The notes beneath the pieces are model-generated. The model made no database searches and had not been told where the DNA came from. It worked only from the letters and a program-made list of their open reading frames with translations. Positions 12,379 to 24,700 of a stretch of 64,000 nt of DNA are shown here, piece after piece. A program made the position numbers and the translations under genes. Each line of letters starts with the position of its first letter. The first letter of the stretch is position 1. Location of the stretch: assembly GCA_017591395.1 (NCBI GenBank), contig WEDG01004479.1, positions 1 through 64,000 of the forward strand. The letters are read 5' to 3'. This stretch comes from Schistocephalus solidus (taxonomy: Eukaryota > Platyhelminthes > Cestoda > Diphyllobothriidea > Diphyllobothriidae).

Positions 12379-15300
12379 CGATAGCTCGACCGTCAATTTC
12401 AACGATTTCCACCGTATGTTCCACGGAAGGGTGGTGCAGGGACGGTGACTTGCGCGTGAATTAGTTTAAAGTGAGAGTAGCCTTGCGCTGCAGCTACCGC
12501 ACTCTCCTCCTTCCACACCTGAACCCGGTGTCATGACAGATTCAGGATGACCGGAGGCGGGAAAGGACGCAGGTGGCTGGCGTGGCCGGGACCGCAATTT
12601 GGCGTACTACAACACCTGGCTCAGATCCCCGCAGTGGTAGTGCCATAAAGGCCACATTAAGAAGGAGCCATTGCAGCCTGACCCACAGTCCGCCAGTCAG
12701 CCTCTTCACTTAAAACACACATCGGGCTGACCACGCCGTCCGAGTTATCCCGTCAGTTGGCAACCTTTCAAGCCACGGCTTTTAGCGCATTGTGAGAGTT
12801 TCAAGCGCGTCAGATTATTACTAGTGAGGAACATGCACTGAGCTGTCGACCTCACTCTCTCCCCCACCCCCACAGTCAAACCACCATCCGAGCCGGTCAG
12901 TTATCTGATGCGGAAGTGGGCGCAGCTGTTGGTGACCTCGTCTACGTATACATCGTACATGACCTGGCCCTCCAAACACGAGCACCAGGATTTCACGCAG
13001 CTGGGCGTTGAACGGCTTACAGCTCACATATGTGAGATAAACCAGATGTCACGTTTAGAAGGAACCATCGCAGCCTGACTCACAAACAACCAGTCAGCCA
13101 CTTCACACAACACACATTGGACTAACTGCGAGGTCTGAGTGCAATTGTCAGTTGGCAACTTTCCAACCACGATGCGTAACGTAACCGCACTCTCTTCTCC
13201 TCCCCCACCTGAGCAAGGTCTCATGACACAGTCAAGAAACCGGAGATGGGAGAGGGCGGAGGTGGCTGACACGGCCGGAGTCGTCCCTGGGTGTACCACC
13301 ATACCTGGCTCGGTTCCCAAGGAGTGCGAGTGTCATAAAGGCCGCATTAAGAAGGAGCCACTGCAGCCTTACTCTCAATCCGCCAGTCAGCCACTCCACA
13401 CAAAACACACATTGGGCTTAACACGCGATCCGTGTTATCCCGTCAGTTGACAACCTTCCAAGCCATGGCTTTTAGCGCACCGTGATAGCTTCAAGCGCGT
13501 CAGATTGTTTATAGTGAGGAAAATGCGCTGAGCTGTTGACCTCACTCTCTGCCCCACCCCCACAATCAGACCACCATCCGAGCCAGTCATTTGTCTGATG
13601 TCGGAGTGGGCGCATTTGCTGATGGGTTGGCGTACCCGTCTTCGTGCGCGACAGCATGACCACGCCCCCATAACGCCCACACCAGGATTCACTAAATCAG
13701 GGGATATGGAGCAGCCATCGCCGTCTGACTCCCAGTCCACTGGTCAGGACTCGACACACACAGCACATACACTGAGCCGACGGCGTGGTCTGGTGGAAGC
13801 GTCAGATTGGCAGACTTCCCAGTCACGGTTTCTAGGAAATCGTGATTTTATCAGGTACATTATGATGATTGTGAGGGTGTTGTCTATGTATTAGTGTAGA
13901 TGGTGTGCGCTGATGTGCCTTAGCCTCCGGTGGTTTACCGCAGGTTGTCATGACGTCACATGTGTCCTAATAGGCCCATGCAGTGTGTAAATGTGCGGGA
14001 GCAGTGAGGGCAGTTGAGGCAGGCGCGACGACTGTATGTCAGAGCCCCAGGCACTTGTTCACCAGCCTCCGTGCGATGGATTTGCAGATGACCGACCAGG
14101 CCGATGCATGAGTTGAAGTTGCGGGCATACTGTGGGCAGGAGAAATCGCTAGAGGCTAGGGGATGTCATTCATGGAAGTGGGGGTGGCAGTGGCGGTAAG
14201 AATGGCAGGAGTGGATGCTGTGTATGAGGTATCGGTGTCGTCGGCATTGCGGTGAATTCCAATCTCACGGATGCGCATGTGACCGAATAGGCCCATACGA
14301 TGAGTGAATGCGCGAGGACAGTGAGGGCAGTGGAGGCGACGATCTCTGCTGTGTGTTGGTGCTCCATGCACTGGTTCACCAGTCCCTGTACGATGGATTC
14401 ACAAGTGACCGTCCAGGCCGCTGAGTGATGTGAATGTGCGGTTGCATTAAGGACAGTTTAGGAGAGAGTCCCCATCGCTGGTGGTGGGGGTGATGGTAGT
14501 AAAGGCGAAGGCAGGGGTGGTCGCGGTGGTGGGGGTAACAGACGATGAGTAGAAGGATGTGGTCTCTATGATGGTGAGGGTAATGAAATTGATGCCAGGA
14601 GTGAGGGTGGGCAAGTCTGAAGGAAAGTTGGCATAATTTGACGTAGAAATGGAAATTGTCGTATTGTTGGTGAATTGCACCCGAAAATGTCCAACTTGGT
14701 CGATTCTCGCGCGGAGGATGCGTTGACAGCGCAAGCATGTTGGCAGGGCCTTGACATCGACGATGTGGTTCCAGGGCGCTGGTGAATTTCGTGCCACTAT
14801 TTTGGCCTTGGCGGCGGCGAGCTTTTTGGCCTCATAGATTGCTGAACCAGTCTTCACTGATCTTCTCCATGCTGGTCTATCCAAGGCGAGATCCTCCCAG
14901 GTCACCGAGTTGATTTGCGGTTGCTTCAGCGATTTCTTCAATGTGTCCTTGTAGCGTCGTTTTTGACCTCCCTGTCGACGAGAACCCGTAGCAACATCTC
15001 CGTACAAAAGTCGTTTGGGTAGTCGCTCGTCGTCCATTCCTACCACGTGGCCGCTGCATCGCATTTGCACTTGCCTTAGCATGGCGTGGATGCTGATGAT
15101 TCTGGTCCGATCCAGGACTTCCGTGTCTGGGATCCTGTCTTGCCATCTCAACTTCAGTATTCTGCGAAAGCAGCTGAGATGAAAGTGATTCAGCTTCCTG
15201 GCTTGGTTCGAGTAGACAGTCCAGGTCTCCACTCCGTAAAGGAGTGTTTTCAAGGCGACGGCCTTGTACATCTTCAGTTTGGTGTTCAGGTGAATACCGT

Positions 15301-15413
15301 GGCGATTCCACACGGAGGCCTGCAGCCGGCCAAAGGCCTGACTATCTTAGGAGATCCATTGGGCAACCTCGTAATCGATTCTCGTGTTGCGTGACAGTGT
15401 GCTTCCTAGATAA
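12379..15413 (-). mobile_element. Family E RTE-like LINE, 3' half (split by a family B insertion)
   Basis: It carries the C-terminal ORF2 region [20 protein letters not shown], then [20 protein letters not shown] and [20 protein letters not shown] (15313-14447). C2H2 zinc-finger units follow (14379-13970), then a long 3' UTR with an internal tandem duplication. It ends at the common family E 3' terminus. The 5' half continues at 18607. Frames are broken at several points. Confidence 0.82.
12520..13720 (-). repeat. Tandem duplication (about 690 bp period) in a family E 3' UTR
   Basis: Sequence around 12540-12890 recurs around 13225-13580, including CACTCTC with C-rich runs, AAGGAGCCA, TTGGCAACCTTTC-like sequence and AAGCGCGTCAGATT. 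The offset between equivalent words is about 687 bp. Copies at 32421 and 41073 have a single unit. Confidence 0.7.
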
Positions 15414-18400
15414 ATGCTAGATCCTTGCTCAATAAAATGCCCCTGCTTCAGACTCTAGTCTTTGTCCACTGTCCAGATATCGTTATAGTAACTGAAACAT
15501 GGGCAACACCTTCCGTAGCTGACCCCGAACTCTCTCTTATAGGTTATAATTGTACTCGAAATGATCGCCGTAATAGTCGTGGTGGAGGAAGCTGTATCTA
15601 CATTAAACAAGCGCTGCAATTTCGGACCTTAGATCATCCACAATTTACTGCGGTTGACGAGAGCTGCTGGCTTCAAATTACCTTAAAAAAAAAACACTTT
15701 ACTCATTGGTTGTGTCTATTGCCCGCCCAATACCAGTGAGGATTTCGATCTTCGTCTCTCACAAGCATTCCATGCCGCAGTTGACTTAAATTTTAAGTAT
15801 TGCTTAATTGCAGGTGATTTCAACCTTCCTGACATTCGCTGGTTTCCGGTCCCCTCCGGCCCCAGAAAGTTCGAGGACTTTCTCGAGGCCGTAGATATTG
15901 GCATGTGGACCCAAGTTGTTGACTTCCCTACCCGAGAATCAAGCATACTTGATCTAATCTTCTGCAGAGGTTACCTGCCTTTGACAGTGTCATCATTAGG
16001 CCCACTTGGGAGCTCAGACCATGATATCGTTGTTTCAACACTACAACTCGAAACCGATGAAACGCCTTCCAAAAAATATAGCTTTTTTTCTTTGATTTTC
16101 GATTAGCGCTTTCGACAGAATTATTGATACATCTTAACTCCGACGACTGGACTAATTTCTTTATGTGTCAGTATGTGAACACCTGTACCGGTATGCTTTA
16201 CCAATTTTTAGATCCCACTTATTTCTCGTTTTTGTTCCCCGTAAGAAATTAATTAATGTCGCGGATGAGGTTTATCTCCCTTTATCTTTTTCGCCGTAGG
16301 TTGCGTAAACTCTCTCGTCGATTCCATTTGCAAAAGCGACATTTCCGTTCTGCCCTTGATTCACCGTATTTTTTTGAGCAGGCCAAAGAGGCTAACCGAA
16401 GAAAAAAACGGCTAGCTGAAGAGGTCAAATATGTCGAAAACCGTTCGTTAAATGTAGCGAAACTTTTTTTACCGCGCAATTAGAACCCATAGTAAAACAT
16501 GGCACCCCGTACTACTGGATTCCATTGGCAATCCTGTAGTTGATGACAAATTGACGGCTGATAGTTTTTAACGTTTTTCTTGTCCAGAACATTTATTGAA
16601 AATTCGACCGCTCCCCGTCCGCCCATCCAGGTTTGGACCAGTGCCGTCCTCGAAACCATAACTTTTACCCTCTGGGACGTAACCGTAGCCATTCGACGTT
16701 TTTCGTCAATCTTATAGTCCTGGACCAGATGGCGTACCGATCCAGTATTATAAAGGCGGATGCTAATGATATTTTTCCCGTCACTTCTATGTAAGATATT
16801 TAATCTAGCTCTTGAAAGTGAAACCTTTCCCAGTGTATGGAAGGAATCGCATATTCTACCTATCCCCAAACGCGGGCAATCTACGTCATTTGACGATTTT
16901 AGGCCAATCAACACACTGTCCGCAGCTTTGAAAATCCTGGAGACCTTGATCAAAGATAAGATGATGTATCATTTAACTGAGAATAACCTATTGAGTGCAG
17001 CCCAGCATGGGATTCCTCAAAAACAAGGTCTTGTGACACATGTCAGCTCTCTTTCTTTGATCATGTTCTACAATCTAGGGATAATGGTTTTGCACTTTAC
17101 ATAGTCTATTTCGATTTCACCAAGGCCTTCGATCGTGTTGACCATGCCCTTCTTCTCCTGAAACTCTCCTCTTTCGGTATATGTGGTAAACTTCTGAGCT
17201 TGATATCTTCTTACCTGAGCTCTCGTACACAACATGTTAAGATCTCCAATGCTATCTCAAACTCGGCACGTGTGCGGAGTGGAGTTATTCAGGGTAGTGT
17301 GCTAGGCCCGCTTTTATTTTGTCTTTTTGTCAATGATGTGCCAGGTTTATTTCGAAATGGTAGGCCCTTTATGTATGCCGACGATTTAAAAGTTGCCTAT
17401 CGATACAAGCCGGCAGATCGCGACACCGTGCTTGATCTATTAAAAAATGATCTCGAGGCGTTTGCCCAGTGGTGCTGCACATGGCGCCTTTCCCTTTCTT
17501 GGCACAAATGTTCCGTTATGGTTGTCGGTGACAACCATCAGCCTCATCTTAGCATAGATGGCCACGATATAAATGTACCTGGCGTTGTTAAGGACCTGGG
17601 CATATCATATTCCAACGGTCTCAATCTTTCAGAGCATTGCGCCCTGATTGTCTCCAAAGCACGCAGAACTGCCGGGTTTATCCTCCGAAATTTTTAAAAC
17701 TATTGATATTAGACTTCGCCTTTATAAAATGTACGTTAGACCTGGCCTGGAATACTGCTCGTTTCTATTTAGCCTTCTGCGCGCTAGCGAACGGAAGAAA
17801 AATAGAATCGGTCCAACACTTCTTCACGAAAAGAATTTTATCGTTGGAGCACCGTAATCTGTCGTATCAAGAACGCTGTGGCCTTGTTAACATTGATCCC
17901 TTATGGTTTCGCCGAGTGCAGAAGGGACTATTTTTTGCTTTTTAAGCTTTTTGAATAATCGTACATTTAATCCCCTTATCACTGTGAGGCAGCTTGACCA
18001 TCCTCGGCGCAGCAGTCATCGCAATGTCTTTTTTTATTTCTTCCATTAGCTCGCACAGTTAAGTATCGACGGTTCTTTTTCGATAAACGCCATGGCCATG
18101 TGGAATAAACTTCCCCATAATATAAAAAGTCCAACGGAGTTATTCTTTTGTTTAAGATTACCATTACTAGTTTTTTTGCATTCAGAACAGTTTCCAAGAA
18201 TTCTGGGCGCCGACACGGTAGAATCTGTTTTCCTGTTCGACGGAGTGCGCGGCATCTGAACTCGATCCCAGGTGTTATCTTGAGGGATACGGCACCGTCT
18301 CTGCAGCCTGCACCCGTTGACTTCTTCGGCAGACAGTGAGCGACCGCACACGGATGCTTTCTTGCCTGAGGTAGAATCCCGGTTCCTAGCAAAGACAGAG

Positions 18401-18606
18401 ACTGCATACAGACTGCAATTGTGTTAGCCCTTCCCTGATCTGAATTGCTATCATCCTTACAGGCGGCAGTTTTTTCTCCTGAATAACATGAAAATAAGAA
18501 AAACACTTATAATGATATATATTCAGGAGTTTTTTTCACTGCCAGCCTCTACCCACTGAATATTTCACCTGACAATGCCTGTAAACCGGTATTAAATACA
18601 ACTATT
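15414..18606 (+). mobile_element. Family B CR1-like LINE inserted into family E
   Basis: It is 5'-truncated inside the endonuclease at ARSLLNKMPLLQ. EN continues with PDIVIVTETWATP, NSRGGGSCIYIKQAL, GDFNLPDIRW and SSILDLIFCRGYL, then SSDHDIV. RT follows with FDDFRPINTLSAALKILETL, FDFTKAFDRVDH, GVIQGSVLGPLLFCLFVNDV and FMYADDLKV (17200-17697). The late ORF2 motif is MWNKLPHNIKSP. Several frameshifts exist, yet both YADD and GDFN boxes survive. Family E sequence is interrupted exactly at the borders, with ATAA on both sides (15410-15413 and 18607-18610). Confidence 0.88.
17200..17697 (+). pseudogene. Family B reverse transcriptase palm (YADD) segment
   Basis: The 165-codon open stretch spans RT motifs: LISSYLSSRTQHVKISNAIS, SGVIQGSVLGPLLFCLF, PFMYADDLKVAYRY and PGVVKDLGISYSNGLNLSEH. 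The catalytic Asp pair in YADD is intact. It is frameshifted from the upstream RT part (16760-17104) and from the downstream thumb (17637-17945), so it is a fragment of a dead ORF2. Confidence 0.85.
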
Positions 18607-21600
18607 ATAAGCGAAGGTTTCCACGTTTTTGTGTTATGCACCATTTAAATTGATTCAAGGAGCATTGTATTTCACGCTGGGTGGTGGCTGCGGCATGATA
18701 ACCGTTTTGGCTGTACTGATTATATATTTAAAATCGGCCCAGCCTGCAGCGAAGAGGTCCATGCTCCTTTGTATGCCTTACTCCGTCTCGGTTTTAAGGG
18801 TGCAGTCGTCTGCGAAGAGCAAGTCATGGACTGTATCGTAGACACAAGCGTTGAAACCTCAATTCACCGACTATTGAGAAGGTGCCCGTCAGTTCTGTAG
18901 GCGATGCGGATCCCAGGCTGTTCATCACGGGAGGCGTCTATCAGCATATCCGCGAATATGAGACTGAAGAGGGTGGGAGCCAAAACGCAGCCTTGTTTCA
19001 CTCCGTTGTTCACTGCGAATGCCTCGGATACCGTCCCGTTGTCAGTGACGCGCGCCGACATCCCGTTATGAAGCAGAATCACCATGTGCGTGAACCGCTC
19101 AGGACAGCCAAATTTCTGCATAACTTTCCACAGTCCGTCGCGATTTACCGTGTCAAAGGCTTTCGTCAGATCCACGAAGGTAGTGTATAGGTGAGTTCGC
19201 ATCTCCTGGCACTTCTCTTGCAGCTGGCGGGTGCCAAAGATCATATCGGTTGTTCCGCGGTGTTGGCGGAAGCCACATTGGCTTTCCGGGAGCAGGCCCT
19301 GCTCTAGGTGACCGTTTAGACGATTGAGAAGGATACAGGCGAAGATCTTCCCGGCGATGTTGAGCAACGAGATGCCTCTGTGATTATCACAGAGTTGCCG
19401 GTTCCCCTTCCGTTTGTAGAGATGGACGATGGTCGCTTCTTCGAAATCCTGAGGAACTTGTCCTTGGCGCCACATCTCCTGGAAGAGTGTTATGAGTTCT
19501 GTCATCAGCCGGGGCCCACCGTGCTTGTAGACTTTCGGTGGGATTGCGTCGGATCCCGGTGCTTTACCGCTGGAAATCTTCTGCACGGACCGGATGGTTT
19601 CTGGTAGGGAATGCGGAAGATCCATGTCATTTTTCGTGTCCATTTGAGGGAGCCGGTCAATGACAGCATCAGAGATGGCTGATGATCAATAAAGGACACT
19701 GCTAAAGTGCTCATCCCAGCGCTTCAGAATTTGCGATTTCTCTGTCAACAGGGTTGTACCGTCAGAGCTGAATAGCGGTGTGGTCCCCTTGATACACGAG
19801 CCATAGATGGCTTTGATGGCTTTGAAAAAGTTTTTCATTTTATTGCGGTCCTCATACCCCTGAATTTCCGCAGCCTTTCGGAGCATCCAGGTATCCTGCG
19901 TCTCCGGCAGCCATTGCTGTACAAGGCGCCAGCATCTGAAGAAGGCTGCTTTGGTGGCGTCAGTCCGAAGGTTCATGTAGGCTTTGTTCAGACCATTCTT
20001 CTCCGCGAGTAAGTTGCTGATGTCGGCGTCATTGTCATCAAACCAGTCCTGGTGTTGACCGCGTGCGCGTCCGAGGAATTCGAGAGCGGTGGACTGGATG
20101 ACATTTTGCAGTTGACACCATCGTGTCTCCACGGTAGCATTATTATCTGGAGCATGCAGATCCTCCAGTTTCTCCGTAATTTGGTTGCTGAAATCAAAAC
20201 AGTGAGCAGGCAAATTTAACAAAAGAGTATTTAACTTACTAAGCGGCCGCTTACCTTGGGGCAGTCGTCGGGGTTGCAGTCGGAGCCTCCTCTGGGAGAT
20301 GACGAGGTGGTGATCTGTCCAACCATCAGCATTGCGGATCACCTTGGTTACCAGCACGTCCTGTCAATCTCGCCTTCAAACGAGATCATAGTCAAGCAGA
20401 TGCCAGCGCCGTGACCGAGGGTGCATCCACGTGGCCTTCTTGCTAGTGGGAACGCGGAAGAAGGTGTTGGTCTGCAGGAGAGCGTGTTCCGCAAACGAGC
20501 GCAGAAGAAGGAGGCCGTTATCGTTACAGCTACCGAGACCGTGGGGACCCAGTACTCCCTGCCAGGCAGCGTGGTCCGTCCCGACGCGGGCGTTGAAATC
20601 GCCAAGGACAATTAACTTGTCCACATTCGACACAGTCACCAGCAGGGCGTGCAGGTCCTCGTAGAATTATTCATTTGCCGCATCAGAGCTCGACATTGGG
20701 GGAGCGTAGGCACTGATGATGGTGGCGATATGGTTTCCCCGATGAGGCAGGCGGAGACTCATCAGGCGATCATTGATACCCTGAGGCATACAAGGCAGAT
20801 GTCCCATGATGTCGTTCCGGATAGCAAAGGCAACACCAGCGTCGCATCGCTCTGCCTTTGGCTGGCTGCTCCAAAAGAAGGTGTAGCCAGCCCCCACCTC
20901 CTCCAGCTGACCCTGCTCAGAGAATCATTTCTCGCTGAGAGCAGCAGTGTCCACCTTGAATCGCACCGGTTCCCGAGCGACGAGCGCCGTCCTCCGTTCC
21001 GGCCGGTTGCTCTTAGGATAGTCTTAAAATGAACGAACATTCCAGGCTGCTAGTGTGAGTGGACTCACCCGAGCAGGGGGGGAGGGTATGGCGAGGATGA
21101 TGAACACGGGGGGTATTGTTGTTTTTTGTGTTTTACGACCACGTATTTTGCGATCTGCGAGCCGCGACCGGCTGCAGAAGACGTGATAACCAGCATTTGT
21201 TTAGGGCCTTTTTTATAGCCCCTTCCTCCTCGAGGAGGCAAACAGGGCTGTCCCTAAATAGGGCCGCTCGGACAACCAGATGGCTGTCCAACTTAACTAT
21301 GGGTCACAGTTTTGTTTTAGTGGGTGCACGACCCAAGTTATCCGGGGCCGCCTACAGGGTTGATGTCGCCCCCACCGTAGGACTTTGTGCGAGGGGGAGG
21401 TGGGAAGTTCAGGAGTAAGACATACCGGGTGTAAAGGCACACACAACACCGGAGAACCCTCACCTGGTTTAGCCCGCCGGTCGTGACGGTTGCCCGGGGT
21501 GTGGCCGCTGGGAATAAAACCTAATTCGAGGAGCCACAGGTGAGAGTTGACCACCAGTTAGAGGTGGCCACAGGAGCATTCACCACCTGTACGAGACAAA

Positions 21601-21657
21601 TGGAGCGACCAAATGCTATCTGTGTGGTGCTACCCCTAACTTGTACCCCTACACCCC
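18607..21657 (-). mobile_element. Family E RTE-like LINE, 5' half (same copy as 12379-15413)
   Basis: Reading 21657 to 18607, a GC-richer 5' region precedes the EN (21040 to about 20350; [20 protein letters not shown] and [20 protein letters not shown]). A linker (20357-19686) precedes RT (19643-18864), which has [60 protein letters not shown] and [13 protein letters not shown]. It stops at the TAAGCGAAGG site where family B is inserted. EN and linker are frameshifted. Confidence 0.85.
18864..19643 (-). pseudogene. Family E reverse transcriptase core (copy B)
   Basis: The 259-codon open frame covers RT fingers and palm up to [16 protein letters not shown]. Recognisable boxes are [48 protein letters not shown] and [11 protein letters not shown]. 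The catalytic ADD box lies downstream near 18790-18840 in a different frame, so this copy cannot make a whole RT. The style (APGSDAIPP, long post-RT region) fits the RTE group. Confidence 0.83.
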
Positions 21658-21667
21658 AGGCACCCCA

Positions 21668-22241
21668 GGCCTGGACCCCTAGTATTTCAAAATAGTACAA
21701 TTTTAGAACGAGCAACCATAAAAGACTGAGGTCTTAGTTACAGAAATAAGCTAGCAGTATCGCCTTATGCAGATCGAATTTCTGCAAAGGCTGCACAGAT
21801 ATGTGGTTTTATATTACATAATTTCTTCCTTCCGGAAATAAAGTTAAACCTATGCCGCATGTTTGTTCTTCCTATCCTAGAATACCGCTGTCCCCTCTTT
21901 GGGCTGATGAACGCCTCTGACCGCAGTAAGATTGAAACAGTTCAGAGGGTTTTTACTCGAAGACTATTTTCTCATCCTGGATACAGTATCTCTTATACGG
22001 ATAGATGCCAGTTAGCATACATTAAATTTCTGTGGGTTAGAAGACTCGAAGCCGGTCTCTGCTTCCTTTTTCGCGTTAACTCTAGTCCAAATCTCCCACG
22101 GATTAACGCTCTCACTCCGGTAGATCGACCCTATGCCACTCGTAATTCTTCCATGATCATTTCACTACCGCGTAGCTCCACAACTAACCGGTCTCAGTTT
22201 TTGCCTCTAAATATGCTTTTATATGAAATAATCTTCCACTG
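21668..22241 (+). mobile_element. Family C LINE, RT C-terminal part (before a nested insertion)
   Basis: The open segment 21859-22260 gives FVLPILEYRCPLFGLMNASD, RSKIETVQRVFTRR and FLWVRRLEAGLCFLFRVNSS, the post-palm region of family C. Its start (GGACCCCTAGTATTTC) is an inverted match to about 11360. Family C breaks at 22242-22248 and resumes at 23853. Confidence 0.8.
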
Positions 22242-22248
22242 CAAATTA

Positions 22249-23845
22249 GGTTTTTTATAATATATAATTTTTCATTTGGTTAGCACCGGGAAGGTACTGT
22301 CTAAGCAAACATTAGTAACGAAATAAATTTATGACAATGTGTGCAGATAAAATGTACAAATTCATAAATTGTCCTGCTATGTCAACAGTTAGCAATGTTT
22401 TAAAATTAATGGTGAACTAGAAAAAATAGGCAGTGAAAAAAACGCCTACCTTGAAAATGGAGGCAGAGTTCAATAGGCCTTCATTTTCGAATAGAAGGTA
22501 GGAGAAAAAACTGCTTAGGAAAAAATGGTCAGGTGGTAGAATAGGGTTAATACTGCAGTAGCATTTCAGAATGAGATAATGAAACGTCGAGGTGATTCGT
22601 TCTTGAGCACTTAGGCGTATGAATTAGAATCTCACGAAAATGCGTCAATGAACTCAGGTCTTCAGCATCATAGGATCCAGAATTAAATTCTGATGATGGT
22701 TAGTATCCAAGAAACCGCAGCATTTAAGACTGTGGACCACCAAATTTGTACGTCCGAATGACGTCATCGTTTGGAGGACGGGTGATATAAGGAGACATTA
22801 TAGTTCATGGGCGTCTCGAGGTAGCGTAAATATAGTTTAATGAGGGTAACTCAAATTCCCGATGGTCCTTTCTCCGAGTCATGGGGAAAGCTACTGGGAA
22901 AAGATGAGGAAAATAAAAGTTTAATAGAATCAGAGTTAAGATAAATGTGCAGTCTTCGCTTGAATGCAGATAGACTAGTTAACGACCTAATTTCAATTGG
23001 CAAGTTATTCCAAAGAAAACTATACCTAGAAGCAAAGGAGAGAGAGCGTTTACACGTGGAGGATGCAGGGGGAGGTATTATTAGTTCAGAATTTCTTAGG
23101 TTATAAGGAAGACTAACGGGGGTAATGACGGAAAGCTTTGGGAGAGTTGAACTATTATTTAGTAAGAAAAGGAGACAAAAGCCTGCTTCAAGTCTCCTGA
23201 CCCAAAGAAATGTTAGATTCGTTAGCTGGCATCTTGTTGAGTAGGAAGTAGTTGAAAGAGTCGGAAATATGAGTTTTTTGTGAAATGTCTTTGGACATTT
23301 TCAATTTTTGAACGGCTAGATTCGTTCATCAAACTGAAGAAAGGACAGCAAAATTCAAAAAGGGGAAGTACAAACATACGATAAAGTCTTAATTTAATTT
23401 CAGGAAGGTAGAAATTATAAGAAATAAAGCCGCAAATCTGAGCAGCTTTGGCCGTAATTCTATCGGCATGAGGCGAAAGATCTAATTTATTGGTGTAGCT
23501 TAAGCCCAAGACCTTGATGGAGGACCATTCAATCATGTGGCAACCATCAAAGATAAGAGGTTGCGGCAGCCTTACAGGCCCAAAACTCATGAAGCGACAC
23601 TTAGTAGGTGAGAACTCCATTATCCATGTGGAGCTCCAGGCCAAAAGAGCGTCTAAGTCTGAATGAATTTGTTCTAGGCACCGTTCGGTTGTAGAGTTAG
23701 AGAAGGAATACACGCATTTGAGATCATCAGCATAAATAAAAGATTGAGAATGTTTAACTATCGATGAAATATCATTTATATACAGTAAGAACAACAAAGG
23801 ACCTAATACGGTACCTTGAAGGACACCATTAGCTATTTTCAAAAC
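22249..23845 (-). mobile_element. Family A LINE, 5'-truncated, inserted in family C
   Basis: Reading 23845 to 22249, the RT frame 23830-23222 has GTVLGPLLFLLYINDISSIV, SFIYADDLKCVYSF, FSPTKCRFMSFGPV and SSIKVLGLSYTNKLDLSPH. The family A 3' UTR follows, ending at GGTTAGCACCGGGAAGG. CAAATTA occurs on both sides (22242-22248 and 23846-23852), a plausible 7-bp target-site duplication. The catalytic YADD is intact, but upstream RT and EN are absent. Confidence 0.83.
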
Positions 23846-23852
23846 CAAATTA

Positions 23853-24700
23853 CGCAAACATTTAACTTCGGAAGATATAAAGTCCTTATCGTCTGTTTCC
23901 TTCCCAAACTCGCAAATTTGGATTTTGAAAAGGGTCCTTCTGGTATTTGAGGCAGCTCCCTTGATATTATATTGGCCTCTAATTATATTTTCCATCATCA
24001 TTTGCAGTCAATCTTTGCATTCACTTTTTCTTCCCCTCCTTTTAAACAAGCATTACGAACTCTTGACAACCTTGATACTTTCCTCCGAATTTGCAACCCT
24101 GACGATAGTCTCCAGGTTCTGTTGATGATCGAGGCGGGTTCTGATGATTTCGCCTCTTTGGTGATGGACTATGCAGTCAGCAAGGTCGCATCTCGATGAT
24201 GATCTCGTGACCTCTACTGTCCCATCTTCGTTTCGACCATGTTGTCGTCTATCACCTCCACTGGTGTTTATAAACAGTTGCTCTGACTGCTATATTATCT
24301 CTCACCCGACAAGGAGCGTTCCGAACCCTCATACGTTGTCAGCAACATCACAATACTATCCCATTGCATTTAAGCTTTTAATTTTTTAGTGAAGTTTTTT
24401 CTCCTATTTTTTTTAAATTGGCGGCTCGCCGAACTCCGCTTTCGATTTAACCCTAGGAGTTTTTTTTACTGCGTCTTTTCCAGTTCACCGTATATGCCAA
24501 AGATGGCTGACTTTTGTTTTAAAAATGGCAAATCGTTTTGAATCGGATATGTTTACCATAATACTCATTTCTGCTGTTCATATGGATGCTCACATAGTGC
24601 AGCAATTATCCACTTTGTATTTATTTAAACCACGGTACTAAGTTTGTAATGATGGGGCCCTCTGTGCCTTAAATATACAAGTTATTTATTTATTTATTTA
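23853..24700 (+). mobile_element. Family C LINE, 3' remainder
   Basis: The sequence is the inverse match of 9880-10740, including AACTTCGGAAGA, CCCAAACTCGCAA, TATTTGAGGCAG and the tail ATTTATTTATTTATAT. With 21668-22241 it forms one element split by family A. Only short open frames remain. Confidence 0.72.

Noticed and set aside
12821..13894. Several open frames of 60-100 codons in the family E 3' UTR.
   Set aside because: They overlap on both strands, are rich in low-complexity Pro/His/Ser, and are explained by the GC-rich repeat units. They are not conserved as proteins between copies.
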